NCBI GenBank assembly: GCA_011037195.1
Contig: JAAEAF010004393.1
Span: 22,086-86,085 of the forward strand
Length of the DNA stretch: 64,000 bases
Reading direction: 5' to 3'
Source of the DNA: Triatoma infestans
Taxonomy: Eukaryota; Arthropoda; Insecta; Hemiptera; Reduviidae
Positions 1 through 11,360 of the stretch are shown here, in pieces. The position numbers and the translations under genes were made by a program. Below the pieces are notes generated by a model. That model had not been told where the DNA came from. It saw only the letters and a list, made by a program, of their open reading frames with translations, and did not search any database. Numbering within the stretch: the first letter of the stretch is position 1; each line of letters starts with the position of its first letter.

Positions 1-1
1 A

Positions 2-382
2 AAAAAAATCGTTAGAATAATGTCAAAAGCAAGACCTAGAGATTCTTGTCGTCCTCTCTTTCAACAATGGAAGATATTGCCTCTTCCTTGTCAATATGTG
101 CTGGCATGTCTTATGGAAATAAAAGACAATATAATATGTTATGCAACTGCAGAAGAAAAGACGCACGACCAGCTTAGAAATCATAAAGATCTTTTGTAGC
201 CAAATCTTAGGCTCAATACAACAAGAAGCTCTTACGAGAATATAGGAGTCCGGCTGTACAACCTCTTGGAAGAAGACACCAAGAATCTTCCAAGCGATGA
301 ATTCAAGAAAAAGATAAAAACTTTGCTACAGGGAAAGTGTTATTATAGCTATCAGGACTTTTTAAAAGACAATTTTTCTTGA
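2..382 (+). pseudogene. LINE (CR1/Jockey-like) ORF2 C-terminal fragment
   Basis: One frame runs from the window edge to TGA at 380-382, broken only by TAG at 197-199. The translation has the post-RT C-terminal features of metazoan non-LTR retrotransposon ORF2: an SCRPLF motif followed by a KILPLPC motif near the start, then a GVRLYN segment, a FKKKIK segment and a terminal CYYSYQDFL motif. RT and endonuclease would lie upstream, outside the window. In these families this region follows the RT thumb; its exact role is poorly defined. The internal stop makes it a pseudogene. The C-terminal motif series is seen directly; assignment to a particular clade is inference. Confidence 0.7.
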
Positions 383-469
383 GTTATTATAACAATGTTC
401 TAAAATTTATGACGTTCCTATATCTGATAATGTCAAATTTTACAGGAAATAAAAAATATTATTATTATT

Positions 470-499
470 ATAGACTTCCAAGCTGCTTATGACAGTATC
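470..499 (+). pseudogene. Possible RT motif A scrap (DFQAAYDS)
   Basis: A 10-codon stretch reading IDFQAAYDSI matches the catalytic motif A of LINE reverse transcriptases, where the first Asp binds metal. It follows an ATT microsatellite and no neighbouring RT motif is visible, so it is either a tiny remnant or chance. Confidence 0.25.
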
Positions 500-736
500 A
501 ACCTCCTGGGCCGGTTGAGGACTGCAGTGCCGAGGATGAATGAAGGAATGAATAATAGTATAGACATCTCGTGTGAATCATTCACGCGACTTTTTCTTAC
601 TGCAATTTACAACGTTTTAATTTATTTATTTATACAGATTTTTTATTCATCTATTTATAAGTACTTATATCTATCTATTTATTCGTACCATTTCACATGT
701 ACCGAAAATGTTTATATGTGCATCCGAAAGACAGTA
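500..736. other. AT-rich spacer, no gene seen
   Basis: The stretch is rich in ATTTATT/TATCTAT runs. It contains an open frame without recognisable motifs. It ends at the TA that flanks the mariner element on its right. Confidence 0.4.
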
Positions 737-787
737 TACGATGGTGAATTACTAAGTAACGAGACAAATCGCTGTAGATCAGAAATT

Positions 788-876
788 TAAGGCGCGTCAA
801 CTTATATCGTCATTGGCGCCCGGAGCCTTCTCAGTGCACTGCCGGCCTCCGGAAGTGTTCTCCGTTACAGACACGG
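788..876 (-). repeat. tRNA-derived SINE, 3' fragment
   Basis: Minus-strand 3' portion of the SINE seen more completely at 31811-32033 and 25074-25262. The shared landmarks are GGCGCGTCAAC, CATTGGCGCCCGGAGCCTT and CAGTGCACTGCCGGCCTCCG as read on the plus strand. The tRNA-like head is missing. It lies within the left part of the mariner at 739-1715 and so arrived after it. Confidence 0.7.
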
Positions 877-991
877 TTCATTTAATTAATACAATAGTTT
901 CAGTGCGTCAAGTTGGCATCCTTGTACTTAGTTTCTCATCAGCTGTTCGAGAGTATTTGGTAAGCATAACCTCAAATGTATTCAGTTAACA

Positions 992-1640
992 ATGGCGAGT
1001 CCGCTCAAGCATTGCACCTCGGAAGAACAACGCTCACATTTTTAGTTGCACAGGGTATCAAAGGTACTGAAATTCACGAACGGATGTTTGTATGGGAATA
1101 ATTGTTTGAACCGTTCGAACTTTACAAATGGGTAGAACAGTTTAAAAGTCTTTCGTGTCTGTGACAAGCAACGATGTGGACAACCGGTTGCAGTTGCAAA
1201 ATCATCCCTCAAATCTCGCATTACCGCGCTAATTCAGGACAACAATCGTATTACTGTTGAACTGATAGTTGAGAAGTACACGCCAGTGTTGGTACTGTCC
1301 ATGATATTATTCATCTGCTTCAAGAAAACATGTGCGATGTGGGTTCCAAGACAACTTACGGGCGCTCACAAGGAAAGTGGGGTGGGAGATCCATCGACAA
1401 GCCCCCTACAACCCTTACCTCGTCCCATCGGACTTCCATTTGTTTGGACCCCTTAAAGAGGTTCTATGTGGGAAACATTTTCAATCCAATGAAGAAGTTA
1501 AAAATCAGGTGCAAAAGTAGATTCGAGATCAACCAAAAAAATTTAATGCCAGAGGAATGTTATTCATATATAGAGACAAATTAGAAGAATGATGGGACTT
1601 GTGTATAAATGTTGCTGGGAGACTTTGTTGAAAAGTAGCC
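992..1640 (+). pseudogene. Mariner transposase remnant
   Basis: From the ATG in ACAATGGCGAG the frames give an N-terminal mariner helix-turn-helix-like segment (FLVAQGIKGTEIHE, then YKWVEQFK). After a gap with several frame changes comes the C-terminal catalytic end (a SDFHLFGPLKE block at about 1428-1460, where the third catalytic Asp of the D,D34D triad lies in intact mariners). The N-terminal part is nearly identical in sequence to the scrap at 6320-6545, so two copies of one family are present. Frameshifts, stops and loss of the central first and second Asp region mean no activity. Confidence 0.75.
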
Positions 1641-1717
1641 AAAGTTTATGTGTTGATTAAATAAATCGTTTTTGAGTTACAGCGATTTGTCTCGTAACTT
1701 ATCGAATGACCCTCGTA

Positions 1718-2590
1718 AAATTCGGACTACAGTTTAACCGATTTTCTTCAAATTCAGCATTTTAGAATATTCATATTAATTTTACATTGCCTGGATAATA
1801 CTGCTCTCTCTAGTTTGTGTAATGAAAGCTTTATTTGCAAATAAAATTATTCGGAATCATAAAGTACAAATGTGAACTAAAATAAAAAAGTTAGTGATAG
1901 TTTTTAATGGTTATGATGAAGTCTGACACGAAAGTTTCGGGAAAAGTCCATCAATCAAAGGTGTGACTTTAATGACTGTTTTTTTTACGGTTTTTCGCGA
2001 TTTCTTTGGAAAACTGCTACAGCGATTTTTTTTTTAACTTCGTCTAATGTGAATATGTTTTTGCCCTAAACTATAAACTCAAAAACCAATTTGGAATAAT
2101 GGCAACCAGATGGCAGAAAGATTTCTCTACATTTAAAATTGAACATCTCAGCGATTTTTCAGAGGATTTTCATCGTTTAATAACCAGTTTTCATTTTAAA
2201 AAAAAAAAAATCTACTGGAGGAATTTGTTAAACAAAAATATGCGGTCTAATTTGAAATAAGAAAGTTGGTTTCGAAATCTTGTATTTCTTCCAAAATATA
2301 ATTGATCACATATTTCGAGTCCTTGAAAAATTAAGTAGGATATCATTTGCATTTTTTTTTTTTCTAAATCTGGCCTACTTTCCAAGACAGGTAAGTGGTG
2401 CATGTTAAAATTGCATCCTTCTAGAGAAAGTAAAGAGAAAATCGTTGGAGCTGTTTTCAGAAAATTTCTAAAAACTCTGAAATTTAGTCTGAAATTTAAG
2501 GTCGCAACTCCGGTTAACGAATTTTCTTTAAATACAGGGCCTAGTAATGCATTTGATGTTCTTTAATACTATAAGTGGAAGAACAGTGTT
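1718..2590 (+). repeat. Degenerate family C repeat units
   Basis: Old copies of the ~250-bp units: CCGATTTTCTTCAAATTC, GAAAATCGTTGGAGCTGTTT and AACTCCGGTTAACGAATTTT recur. No gene is seen. Homopolymer runs interrupt it. Confidence 0.5.
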
Positions 2591-2599
2591 ATTGTGATT

Positions 2600-3106
2600 G
2601 GGTCTGCAGAGCTGTGGAAAGCATTAGAGATATTTTCCGTGATAGCCTGTGCAAGTCTGGGTTATCGCACTGTTTTATCAAAAACATCCTGATGATGGGC
2701 AAAAGCCCCTTGTAATAGGATCCGAAGAGAGGGATCCAAAGCAGAGAGAGAGAGACACAGGATCACTCTCTAGTTTAGGCTAGACTAGAGTGGGAGAAAC
2801 TGTTTAAATACAGCTATGTCTGCCATAGGAGGGAGTCTACGGACAGGCTTGCAGCAGAGTTCATATAGCAGTCACAACGCGTCATCAACCTTTCTCTTTA
2901 CCACTCACTATCATTTTATATATTTTAGTGAAAAGTCTAGGCAGTTTTTGCTACTTTTCTATTATACAGTGTTCAGTTTTACTTTTGGTTTATTTATCTA
3001 TCTAACCCAACTTCTATCCTTCTCAACTCAAACCTATTATTCCCCTAAACCGGTCGATGACCACAAAACAGAAGCAGGCTATCATGGAAAATATCTCGGA
3101 AGAACA
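2600..3106 (+). mobile_element. Hammerhead-bearing repeat (subfamily A) split by a solo LTR
   Basis: From 2600 to 2653 the tail of subfamily A is read in reverse (TTTCCGTGATAGCCTG). From 2654 to 2710 the forward body leads into CTGATGA (2689-2695) and a GGGC-AAAA-GCCC hairpin. The rest of the module (AAACCGGTCGATGACC, then CAGGCTATCATGGAAAATAT) resumes at 3047. The 331-bp LTR sits exactly in the loop/GAAA junction, flanked by CCCCT on both sides. Without it, one continuous hammerhead-like core with TAAA in place of GAAA is left, bounded by inverted tails. Confidence 0.6.
2711..3041 (+). mobile_element. Solo LTR
   Basis: 331 bp beginning TGTAATAGGATCC and ending CCTATTATT, flanked by CCCCT at 2706-2710 and 3042-3046, a 5-bp target-site duplication. 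A second copy in reverse orientation (13111-13418) shares GGATCC..GGATCC near the start, GACTAGAGTGGGAGAAACT, AGTCACAACG and TTATACAGTGTT. That copy ends properly in TTACA. No internal coding region lies beside either copy, so both are probably recombination-derived solo LTRs. The parent retrotransposon is not in the window. Confidence 0.7.
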
Positions 3107-3960
3107 GTGCATTATACTCAATTGACATTTTAAAGGAAATGCTTAAGGTTTCGACTACCTTCAAATTAAGTAATAAAATAAGTTTTTTTATGTGTGTAGT
3201 TGGTATGTGAATTTTTTAAAGATAATCGTTGGAAATGTTTTTGTGAAAGTCGCGATAAACTGAAAAAACAAAAACAAAAAACTTTCAATAATTCAATATC
3301 TGGTTTAATGGATTTTGACTGAAATCTCAGTGTCAGATATCGGGTGGTATTTAAACGGAATATCAAGTTTGTGCTGGCTGCAATTTTTACTGTGTGAGAT
3401 ATTTCTTGCACAAAACACAGATAGTATTTGCTAAACTCAGTTTTTTCATATTCAGTGTTCCCCCACCAAGTGAAAATTTAAAAAAAAAAAAATCTGGTGA
3501 AAAAACAATTTTTTTTTAATATTGCGACGTGTACAATGTTAATTTTGGGCTGCCATACAAAAAGAACCATACTTGTATACCTGAGTACACTGTGAAGAGC
3601 TGCCTCTCTTAGAACCAACAAAGCTTGTGCAGTTTAAATTTGAACCTAACTAACAGCCTCTCCCCCCCCATAATATAAGTTTATTTTCCAATAAAAGTTA
3701 CATATGTGTGTTAACATTCTATGAGTTTAAAGAAAATCGTTGTAGCCGTTTTTCCAAAAAAACTCAAAAACCTATTCGGTAAAGTCGCACTTTAAATTTA
3801 AAATTCTATCGATGCTTTCAGTCTATATTAATAGAAACCATACATAGCTCTGAAGTGGAGTATTTTAGAGGAAAGCATATCGCTGGCTCAGAACTTCCAA
3901 AAAAGTCAACTTCTTGGGGAAAATTATTCAAATAAAATTCCTGTGAGTTTTCGTTTTTGA
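3107..3960 (+). repeat. Degenerate family C units
   Basis: Diverged units are recognisable by GATAATCGTTGGAAATG, GGTATTTAAACGGAATATCAAGTT and AAAGAAAATCGTTGTAGCCG. The stretch ends at a 13-C run and a TA microsatellite (about 3977-4005). It includes a fragment (CTTGTATACCTGAGT) shared with 57930-57960. No gene is seen. Confidence 0.5.
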
Positions 3961-4005
3961 ATTTATTTTTTTAACCCCCCCCCCCCCCATATATATATAT
4001 ATATA

Positions 4006-5935
4006 CATAGTGGTAAATAAAGTGGTAAATTTTGATTCTGTGAAGAACTTGAATTCTTGAAGAAGAATCCGTTGATGGCAAAGAATGGTTGAAAAGAAAT
4101 AAAGACAAGTTTTTTTTTTTTTAAATAAAAGAGAGATTGAAGAAAGAGGGGTGGATTGTAATCATTGTTGGGGGTAAGCTTTACGGCATACAGAAACAAA
4201 ACAAAAAACATGGACAAGAGAAAGGGTCAACTTGGCGTCGAGAGAATCCCAGTGGTTCATAACAGATAAGTTTTGTGACCAGAAACAGCCTGAAGATACT
4301 TTTGACTTTAGCTGGAACAGGAGTGTTAGCCAAGTGGCGGATTATATTGTGTCCTTTCGGAAAGTGTTTGAGGTAGGTTTGGATAGAGAGAATTTTCCAC
4401 TAGGAAATGTCACCTCCTTTCTTCTTCCTAAAGAGGTTGAGTAGCGTTTATTTTTACAAGTGGCAGGTTATTTTTTATTTTTTTTTATTTTTGGTTCTCT
4501 AGGGAATTTTAGGGGGATGGTTGTTAGCACTGAAGATAGACGAGGCTTTTTTTTTTTGGTGAAATGAGCGGGTGGGGGACAGGCAGCATTGTTACAACAG
4601 AGTTAATTGTATGCTTTGGTCCAAAAATGAGAGAACACCCATTGGTTAGTATTGTAGGTGTGTTTGTGTGTGCCAGTTACTACTACACTTCTGGCTACAT
4701 ATAGAGAATGAGACACAAGAGTTGAGAGATAGGAAGTAGGGACGAACTAGGACCAAGAGGGACACCGTTCTTCTCCTTTTTTTTTATATGTCCTGGTCAT
4801 TTTCTAGGGTATGAAGGTTTGGGTGGGGGTTGGCGGGTTTTGGCGATGAGGGAAAAGTTCTCCCTTTTACTAGAGAGATGGTCAGACACTGGGAATTAGA
4901 GATTGGGGACGAGATGGTTGTGCACTAAACAGGCAGATCTGGAAGGGGTAGCGGAGTTAACACCCTCCTGAGCAAATCTCTCCTTCTCTCTCTCTTCCAG
5001 TTATTTATTATGATGATTTTTATTTTATTTTTTAATTTTTTTTTTTTCGCTCGAGGATGGTAGCAGACAGGAGGACACACACAGGAATATAGGGAAGGAG
5101 AAGAGCAAAAATAAAAAAATGAGGGCATGCTGATTGCGCTGAATTGTTTAGGAGGTCCGGGTCCGTATAGCTCTAGCTAACAGGAGAAGGGTTCACAACA
5201 GTCCAACTAGCAGGGACTCTTGGTTGATTTATGCAACAGCAACCAACCAGCCCAGCTGAGTATTCTCTGGATTCATTCGGTGGGACCTAAACGCGCGTTT
5301 CTAGTACTGGCTTACAGATAAGCAGCTCTCCCCCCACTATTATTACCGTCTACTTTTTGTAAACTCTTTTTTTCCTTTTTTTTCCATACAATATACCCAT
5401 TTCCCACATACACATCCACACTGACACAATATATTACTCTATTAAAACAAAAAATATCACATTGTTATTACTGAGACAGTATTATTGTAATAATACTGAT
5501 GATAACAAGCGGCAGAACTCCCAGAGGTGGGTCAATTTTTAAAAATAAAAATTATATTTAAACAAATTTTTTATAAAATATAACTAGCTGTAATTATGTA
5601 GTGGATTACAGACGTACAGATGTCCAGTTATACGTTGAACCCACAGTCGTACAGACATCCATCCGATTCATAACACCAAAGACGTCACAAGAGGCTTTGT
5701 GTGAGTGTGCACTTGCTTGATGTGCACGATCCACCGTGTACAGGGGTTTTGGCATCCCTGAACTTCCAGGTCCACTTAGTGCTGGCATCTCTCTGGCGCC
5801 TAGTTTAAATGTATCAGGTGGGAATTGTGCTTCACGATGCTTCCACGGTGAGTCCAATTAACACATCTCAATCTGTCTGGGTGGAGGACGTGATGGCATC
5901 CCTACTTGTAAAACAAACCACATGTTTGCACATGA
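4006..5935. other. Unassigned sequence, no recognised gene
   Basis: Mixed low-complexity and unique-looking DNA. An open frame reads from about 4205 to 4444 with no in-frame ATG (its first usable triplet is TTG); its roughly 70 residues match no family I know. GTAGGT inside it could be a splice donor, but no partner exon is evident. The stretch 5150-5330 is less AT-rich and has no visible coding structure. Confidence 0.3.
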
Positions 5936-6165
5936 GCTCATTAATGATTTTTGGAGAAAACCGCGAAGAAAAAAAATGGAAAAAACCAGTCAACAAAGTT
6001 ACACTTCCGGTTGATGGATTTTCGCTGGAAACCTTGGTGTCGGGTGCGGTAGGGGTGGTGGTGGTGGTCACCTAAACGAAAGACCAAGCTTGAGCTTCCA
6101 ACAAGTTTTTAAAAAGACCATATTTTCCAAGTGAAACGCTAATTTCAAAAATTTGACAGTATTGC
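5936..6165 (+). repeat. Family C 3' unit fragment
   Basis: Carries CACTTCCGGTTGATGGATTT, the GTGCGGTAGGGGTGGTGG variant and ACCTAAACGAAAGACCAAGC, as in the terminal unit of family C. The CA tract and the terminal hairpin are missing. Confidence 0.6.
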
Positions 6166-6319
6166 TAAACTTCCTCTTACCAGTTAGGAATAACAGGAAG
6201 TATAAGCAATATTGGATATATACACTAAAAAATAAAGTGGTTTTATGTTAAAAATTACGTTGAAATTAAGTTGTAAAAAGATTTGCGCGCTAAGACCATG
6301 AAAAGTTCAGTAGATTACA

Positions 6320-6545
6320 ATGTTACAAAGGTTTACAATGGCGAGTCCGCTCGAGCATTGCTCCTCGGAAGAACAACGTTCACATTTTTAGTTGCACAGG
6401 GTATCAAAGGTATTGAAATCCACGAAAGAACGTTGAAAGTGTATGGGAATAATTGTCTGAACCGTTCGAATGTTTACAAATGAGTACAACAGTCTAAAAA
6501 TGGCCGTGTAAGTGTCTGTGGGTGTCTGCTACGAGTGAACCCATT
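6320..6545 (+). pseudogene. Mariner transposase N-terminal scrap
   Basis: The reading frame contains ESARALLLGRTTFTFLVAQG and IKGIEIHERTLKVYGNNCLN, the mariner DNA-binding N-terminus. It is a near twin of the remnant at 992-1130. Homology ends near 6545, and neither terminal inverted repeats nor a catalytic domain can be seen. Confidence 0.65.
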
Positions 6546-7330
6546 TCAATATGTAACGTTTAAAAATTCTCTTTAAATAAAACAAAAAAAAAAACACTAT
6601 TAATTATCCTTACTTTATAATCAATAATTTATTCTGAATAAAATAAATATGATTCAATGAAAAATAAAATTTATTAATTAATAAATTTAGTTACAAATAT
6701 AGAAATCAAATTTCTCCAGTTCTTTTATAGATATATATTTTGTTTTTATTTAATTATAAACCCCAGTAAATATAAATTAAAATTTGAAGTACATCCTATA
6801 TTCTCCCCCCTCCCCGATCGTCCAGAATACAAATTAATGTAAACACAAATGTTTGTTAATTTAATTTAAAAAAAATACATTGAACAATAGAGATGTGATA
6901 TATAGTAAAATAAAACAACAAAAAATAATACAAATTTCAAATAACCATCTGGTTATCTTTTAAACAATTAAAAATACAATTATTTTCAAATTTATATATC
7001 ATCATATTGTGAATATTAATTGTATTTTTGTTTTTTTTATTTTTTGTGTTGGTTAATAAATTTTATTTTTATGGAAATTAATATAAAAATATTCTAAAGC
7101 ATTTATTATTACCTTCCCTTACTGTTGTTTGAGGAAATATTATGGATTGTGTCAAAATTTACGCATTGATATTTCACAGGAAATACGATATTTTAGTTGC
7201 CTGGGTTCAAAAAAGTAGGGTATGTTGTACTCGTACAAATACCCACTGAAATAATTTTTTTTGCGGATAAATCTTTGAAATAAAATTGATATGATCTAAT
7301 TGTATGCATTTAACATTCTCAAGTTTTAAA
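6546..7330. other. Very AT-rich spacer
   Basis: Long A/T runs and ATTTAAT-type sequence. No coding, RNA or repeat structure that I recognise. Confidence 0.4.
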
Positions 7331-8480
7331 GAAAATCCGAACTTTTTTTTTCGAGAATATTTCAAAAATCTCAGAATTCTATTCTATAAATTCACATTCT
7401 TTGATTAACCGATTTTCTTCAAACTTTTATATAATTATTATTATTTTTTGTTTTATTGAATATTTACAACTACATAAATACATAAATATGCAACAAGTAA
7501 ATAGGCTGAGAGGAGATATAAACAATGATGTGATAGTCATGACTGGTAGTTATTCAGCGACTACTACCATTAGTTACGTAGAAGGTCGAGGGACCAAAGA
7601 CGTCTCAATGCCTTGCACGATTGCCTGGAAGTGTGGTGTGGAGGAGAGGGTTTGGGCGAGTGGATTGGGATGAACAATAACAAGTCTGCTGTGGAATTTC
7701 TTGTACTAGAGTATTTGCTATATCGTGGACAAAAGGTATCTGAGATCTGTGTGGATTGTATGGTTGGAAACGTAGTAAGGAGCATCGACTATGCCTCGAA
7801 CTACTTTGGACTGTAAGGTCTCTATTCTGATGAGGTTGGTACATTTTGTGGTTCTATAGAGTTTAGTCCGTACATCCAGATGGGTGTGAGTACTGAAGTA
7901 CAGAGTCGTCTTTTATACTATAGAGTGAGCTTGGAAAGTTTGTCAAGGTGCCTAGTAAGTAGCCTGAAATGGTTGTTGAGGGAAGTCCGTTTAAGTCTGG
8001 TGTGAGGGTTTTAGGTTTGTCTCTTATCTAGTTACATACGAAGCTAACGAACGTGGTCTGCGGATGGGCTTCAAACTTTTCTGGCGATTATTACGGGTTT
8101 TTTTTCCCGTATTAAATAGTTGTAGATATTGTACTCAAGTGGCACTTTAAGGAAAACGTTAAGAATTCGCCCCCCCCTCCTTCCATAAATTATTTAAAAA
8201 TCAATTTTCTTGGAAAAATGCTTCAAATAGAAAAAGTAATACAAAAAAATAATTATGACCCAAAACTTCGTGATGGAGAATCTGATGGGCTTAAGTATAT
8301 TTTCCAGTTCAAGGTACCTGTAATTGTTTTTTCTCTTATTCCTGTTAAGAGGAGGAAGTATTGCGATTGTGTCAAATTTTTGAAATTCACTTTTCACCGG
8401 AAATACAAATTTTGAGGAAGTCCCTTAAGTACGAAAAAAAAATTTTAATTCCGATAGGAAATAAAAATTCACCTAGATTT
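7331..8480. other. Unassigned sequence bounded by family C fragments
   Basis: A short plus-oriented family C piece ends near 7430. A minus-oriented 3' end (hairpin TTCTCTTATTCCTGTTAAGAGG, read in two halves, then TTTCACCGGAAATAC) lies at about 8325-8450. Between them are overlapping open frames (7401-7673 and 7613-7816, up to 90 codons) without recognisable domains. I do not call a gene. Confidence 0.35.
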
Positions 8481-9299
8481 GATTCTGAACTCCATGTTTT
8501 TGTGACCAACTTTTGAAAATAAGTGCCCCCCCCAAAAAATCACCTAGCATGTCAGAATGACATCATGTCAATTTTATGCCATTTCCTTTTTCTTTTTTTT
8601 TCAATTACTTTTTCATATTTTATTTAAATAATCATATTTTTGGAATCAATTCTTTCATCCATTAAGAAAAATCCAATAATTATAAAATGGCCCCACTCTC
8701 TATTAAATATTTATACAGAAAGAATGGGTGTAATATTTTTTTTTGGTTTAAATCTGTCACGCATGCGTAATATTTTTTGATTTATGATTTGTTTTTTGTC
8801 ATATTTATGTGTTGTTTTTTTTATTTATTTATTTATTAGTGACTGTCCAAAATAAAGTATGATGTATACGGGTGTATATTATATATAAATGACATCTGTA
8901 TATATATATTTTTGTCAATTTTACCTGTCGTTTTTAGCAGTCGGTACATTTTTTTTTTTTTTTTTTTACAAATGGGTTTGCAAATTTTCCATTCATTGAC
9001 GAGATGGAAAAGGGATGACCAATATATGGGTGTGAGTGTAACTAACTTGTACCCGGGGTTAACGTGTATTTTTTTTTTTTTCTAATATTGTGTATTTTGA
9101 AAAATTCATGTCGTTTCATATATATAAAAGTTGTAAATTTTATACATCTTAATAGAGTTGTGGTATTTATATATTATATAGAATTTATAAATATTTTGTG
9201 ATTCACAATCTACGAAATGGAATCGGGTTATCGTTTTTTGCATGCTTAGTTGTCGCTTTCATTTTTTTTTTTTTTTTTACTTTCTATAAGAGTCGAAAT
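8481..9299. other. AT-rich, homopolymer-rich spacer
   Basis: Poly-T runs of 10-18 and TATATA stretches. No gene is seen. Confidence 0.4.
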
Positions 9300-9620
9300 T
9301 AAGTTTTTACCCGGAAATACATGTTATGAGGTCATTTGAGTATGAAAAGAAATGTTTTTATCGAATTACATACATACGTATGTGTGTATTTGTGAATAAA
9401 ATTTCACATAAACGGGAAAAAAATTGCCGGACGTTCAAATTTGAGATTTTCTCTAGTTAGTTGCTTCCTTGAGATGTAGGTTTTGGATAAAAATCCAACA
9501 ACCGGAAGTGAAGTGCGATTTTATAGAATATGTTTCCTCAGTTTTTTCGAAAATAGCTCCAACGATTTTCATTAAATTTCCTATATTTTCTAAACAGATA
9601 AATGCCTATCACTTTTATTT
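9300..9620. repeat. Family C fragments
   Basis: Contains ACCCGGAAATACATGTTATG, AACCGGAAGTGAAGTG and CTCCAACGATTTTCATTAAA, scrambled relative to a complete copy. A GTATGTGTGTATTTGTG tract stands where the microsatellite normally lies. Confidence 0.55.
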
Positions 9621-9959
9621 AAAAAAAAAATTTTAAGTGTAAGTATGCTTAGTTTTTTCAAGTCATTTTTATTGGGAGGGTGGGGGCGATAAGAAATTAC
9701 ATGATGCATGCACCTATTATTAAATTCTAGCCTATGGAACCAAATTCTCTTCTTTCCCCGATTAGAAATACAGATTATTTGCATGATATAATTTTGAAAT
9801 TACCTATCGCGCCCTATTAAAAAATACCTATACAAATGCCACCACGACATCTCTCGCAACATATTCTTAATTTAATTTAAACATAAAATAATACCATTTA
9901 AAAATAAGCATGATAAATGAAAACGAATACATTTGATACCCACAAAACACACATAGCAA

Positions 9960-10190
9960 CATAACCTTTATAACCTCCCTACATATTTACAACCAATAAG
10001 TGTGAGTGAATGTGACAGAACATTGCGTTGAAGTGAACTCTCTACACGAACTTATATAAATACATTTGATATAATATATATATATATATATAATTAATAA
10101 GATAATTAATAATAAATTTGGCTCTGACGATGAATGAAAATCCGGAAACCGATCAGGATTAAAAGGAATATCTCTCACTTCACAGATTCT
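9960..10190 (+). mobile_element. Hammerhead-bearing repeat, subfamily B
   Basis: Shares AACATTGCGTTGAAGTGAAC and the module AAATTTGGCTCTGACGA..GAAAACC..GATCAGGATTAAAA with the copies at 20445-20885. A (TA)n tract has expanded inside the body at about 10071-10092. The core at 10124-10154 has CTGACGA, a GAAA-looped stem II (GAAT/ATCC, imperfect), one extra G, then GAAA and GATC. It is probably decayed. Confidence 0.5.
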
Positions 10191-11360
10191 CTGGGATGTT
10201 TATTAATGATATAAAGGCTGTTTTCGAGTGGGCAGAGAATCCAACTTTGGCCTAACTGACTGTCTACCTTCTATTAGAGAGATTCTTGGGCTAAAATAAA
10301 GAATAGGGAAACCTTCCATGAAATATTAGCTCAAATCCACATAATAATTCTACTGGAAAAAGTATTTGACTCATTTATCAATTTAAAATGTAATAATGTA
10401 AAATACCTTAATACAACATTATTTTAGTGATCACAGTAATGATAATCAAAACCAGTTTAATTATTAATAATCCTAATTATGACAAAATTTAATTATGTGA
10501 CCTGGTATTGATACAAATTTGCTAATATATATATATATATATAAACTGTCTATACAGTTACTATAACACGATGTTCAATGGTGAAAGTGCGATGGTGCTG
10601 CCATCAAGCAAGTACAGCAGTGAAATAGAGAGTGCAGTGTATATAGTGCTTATGGATTTGGCCCGGAGTATTTCAATTAACTTGTCCAAAGATCCTTATC
10701 ATGTTGGCACAGTTGGATTTAATGATGACAAAGTGATATTATAGATGGACATTTAAATGGACCACAGAGATGCTTCTCTCTCTGTGTCTCTCTCACTCTC
10801 TCTAATCAACCCACTTATCCATACACTTACTTAATGTATCAATTTTATCCAACACATATCAGATATATTGTTATTACAAGGTATATAGTAATTTTATCGC
10901 AGACATTATAATATAATATAACCAGAATTGTTATATTTCAACAGCTATTCACCATATTGTAAGTGGCGTTATTATTTGAGTGATATGCAAATTAGACAAT
11001 TAAAGATCATTTAGGTAGAAGTTTAAGAATTTTTTGTCTAAAGCCACTTTCTATTCAATTGTTTCATTAAACAACGTTTTCCTTTCAACTTTATATATCA
11101 ACTAAAACGTCACATAAAGATCTACAACATTTATTTGTGAACATTTCTCCAGAAAAATTTATTTAAGAATGGTTTTGGAGGAGAGCTAGGATTATGCTTT
11201 CTTCTAAAGTGCTATTTTTAATTTATTATACGAGTTTATTATGTAAACAATATAACTGGGAATAAATATGTCACCAAAATACTGATTTTTTTTAAAAAAA
11301 AACGTTTGACCGAAAGTTCGACTTTAATGAGCAATTTTTTCAGATTACTGCGGTTGTTCT
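10191..11360. other. Unassigned AT-rich sequence
   Basis: Contains a (TA)n tract at about 10521-10542 and a short CT-rich run near 10770-10800. Weak family C similarity (AAAACGTCACATAAAGATCT, ATTTCTCCAGAAAAATTTAT) begins near 11090. No gene is seen. Confidence 0.35.

Larger units (their letters stand above)
739..1715 (+). mobile_element. Degenerate mariner-like element with TIRs and TA duplication
   Basis: The left end CGATGGTGAATTACTAAGTA continues into ACGAGACAAATCGCTGTA. The right end, read on the minus strand, gives CGAGGGTCATTCGATAAGTT followed by ACGAGACAAATCGCTGTA. The inverted repeats are thus about 38-40 bp long with a perfect 18-bp inner block. TA flanks both sides (737-738 and 1716-1717), the mariner target-site duplication. 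Inside is a decayed transposase, and a SINE 3' fragment sits just inside the left TIR. The total is 977 bp including the SINE, shorter than an intact ~1.3-kb mariner, so it carries internal deletions. Confidence 0.75.

Noticed and set aside
4205..4444. ~70-codon open frame at the start of a unique stretch
   Set aside because: No ATG, no recognisable motif and no supporting exon. Described in the spacer entry but not called a gene.
7829..7845. CTGATGAGG string
   Set aside because: No GAAA box or stem II within reach.
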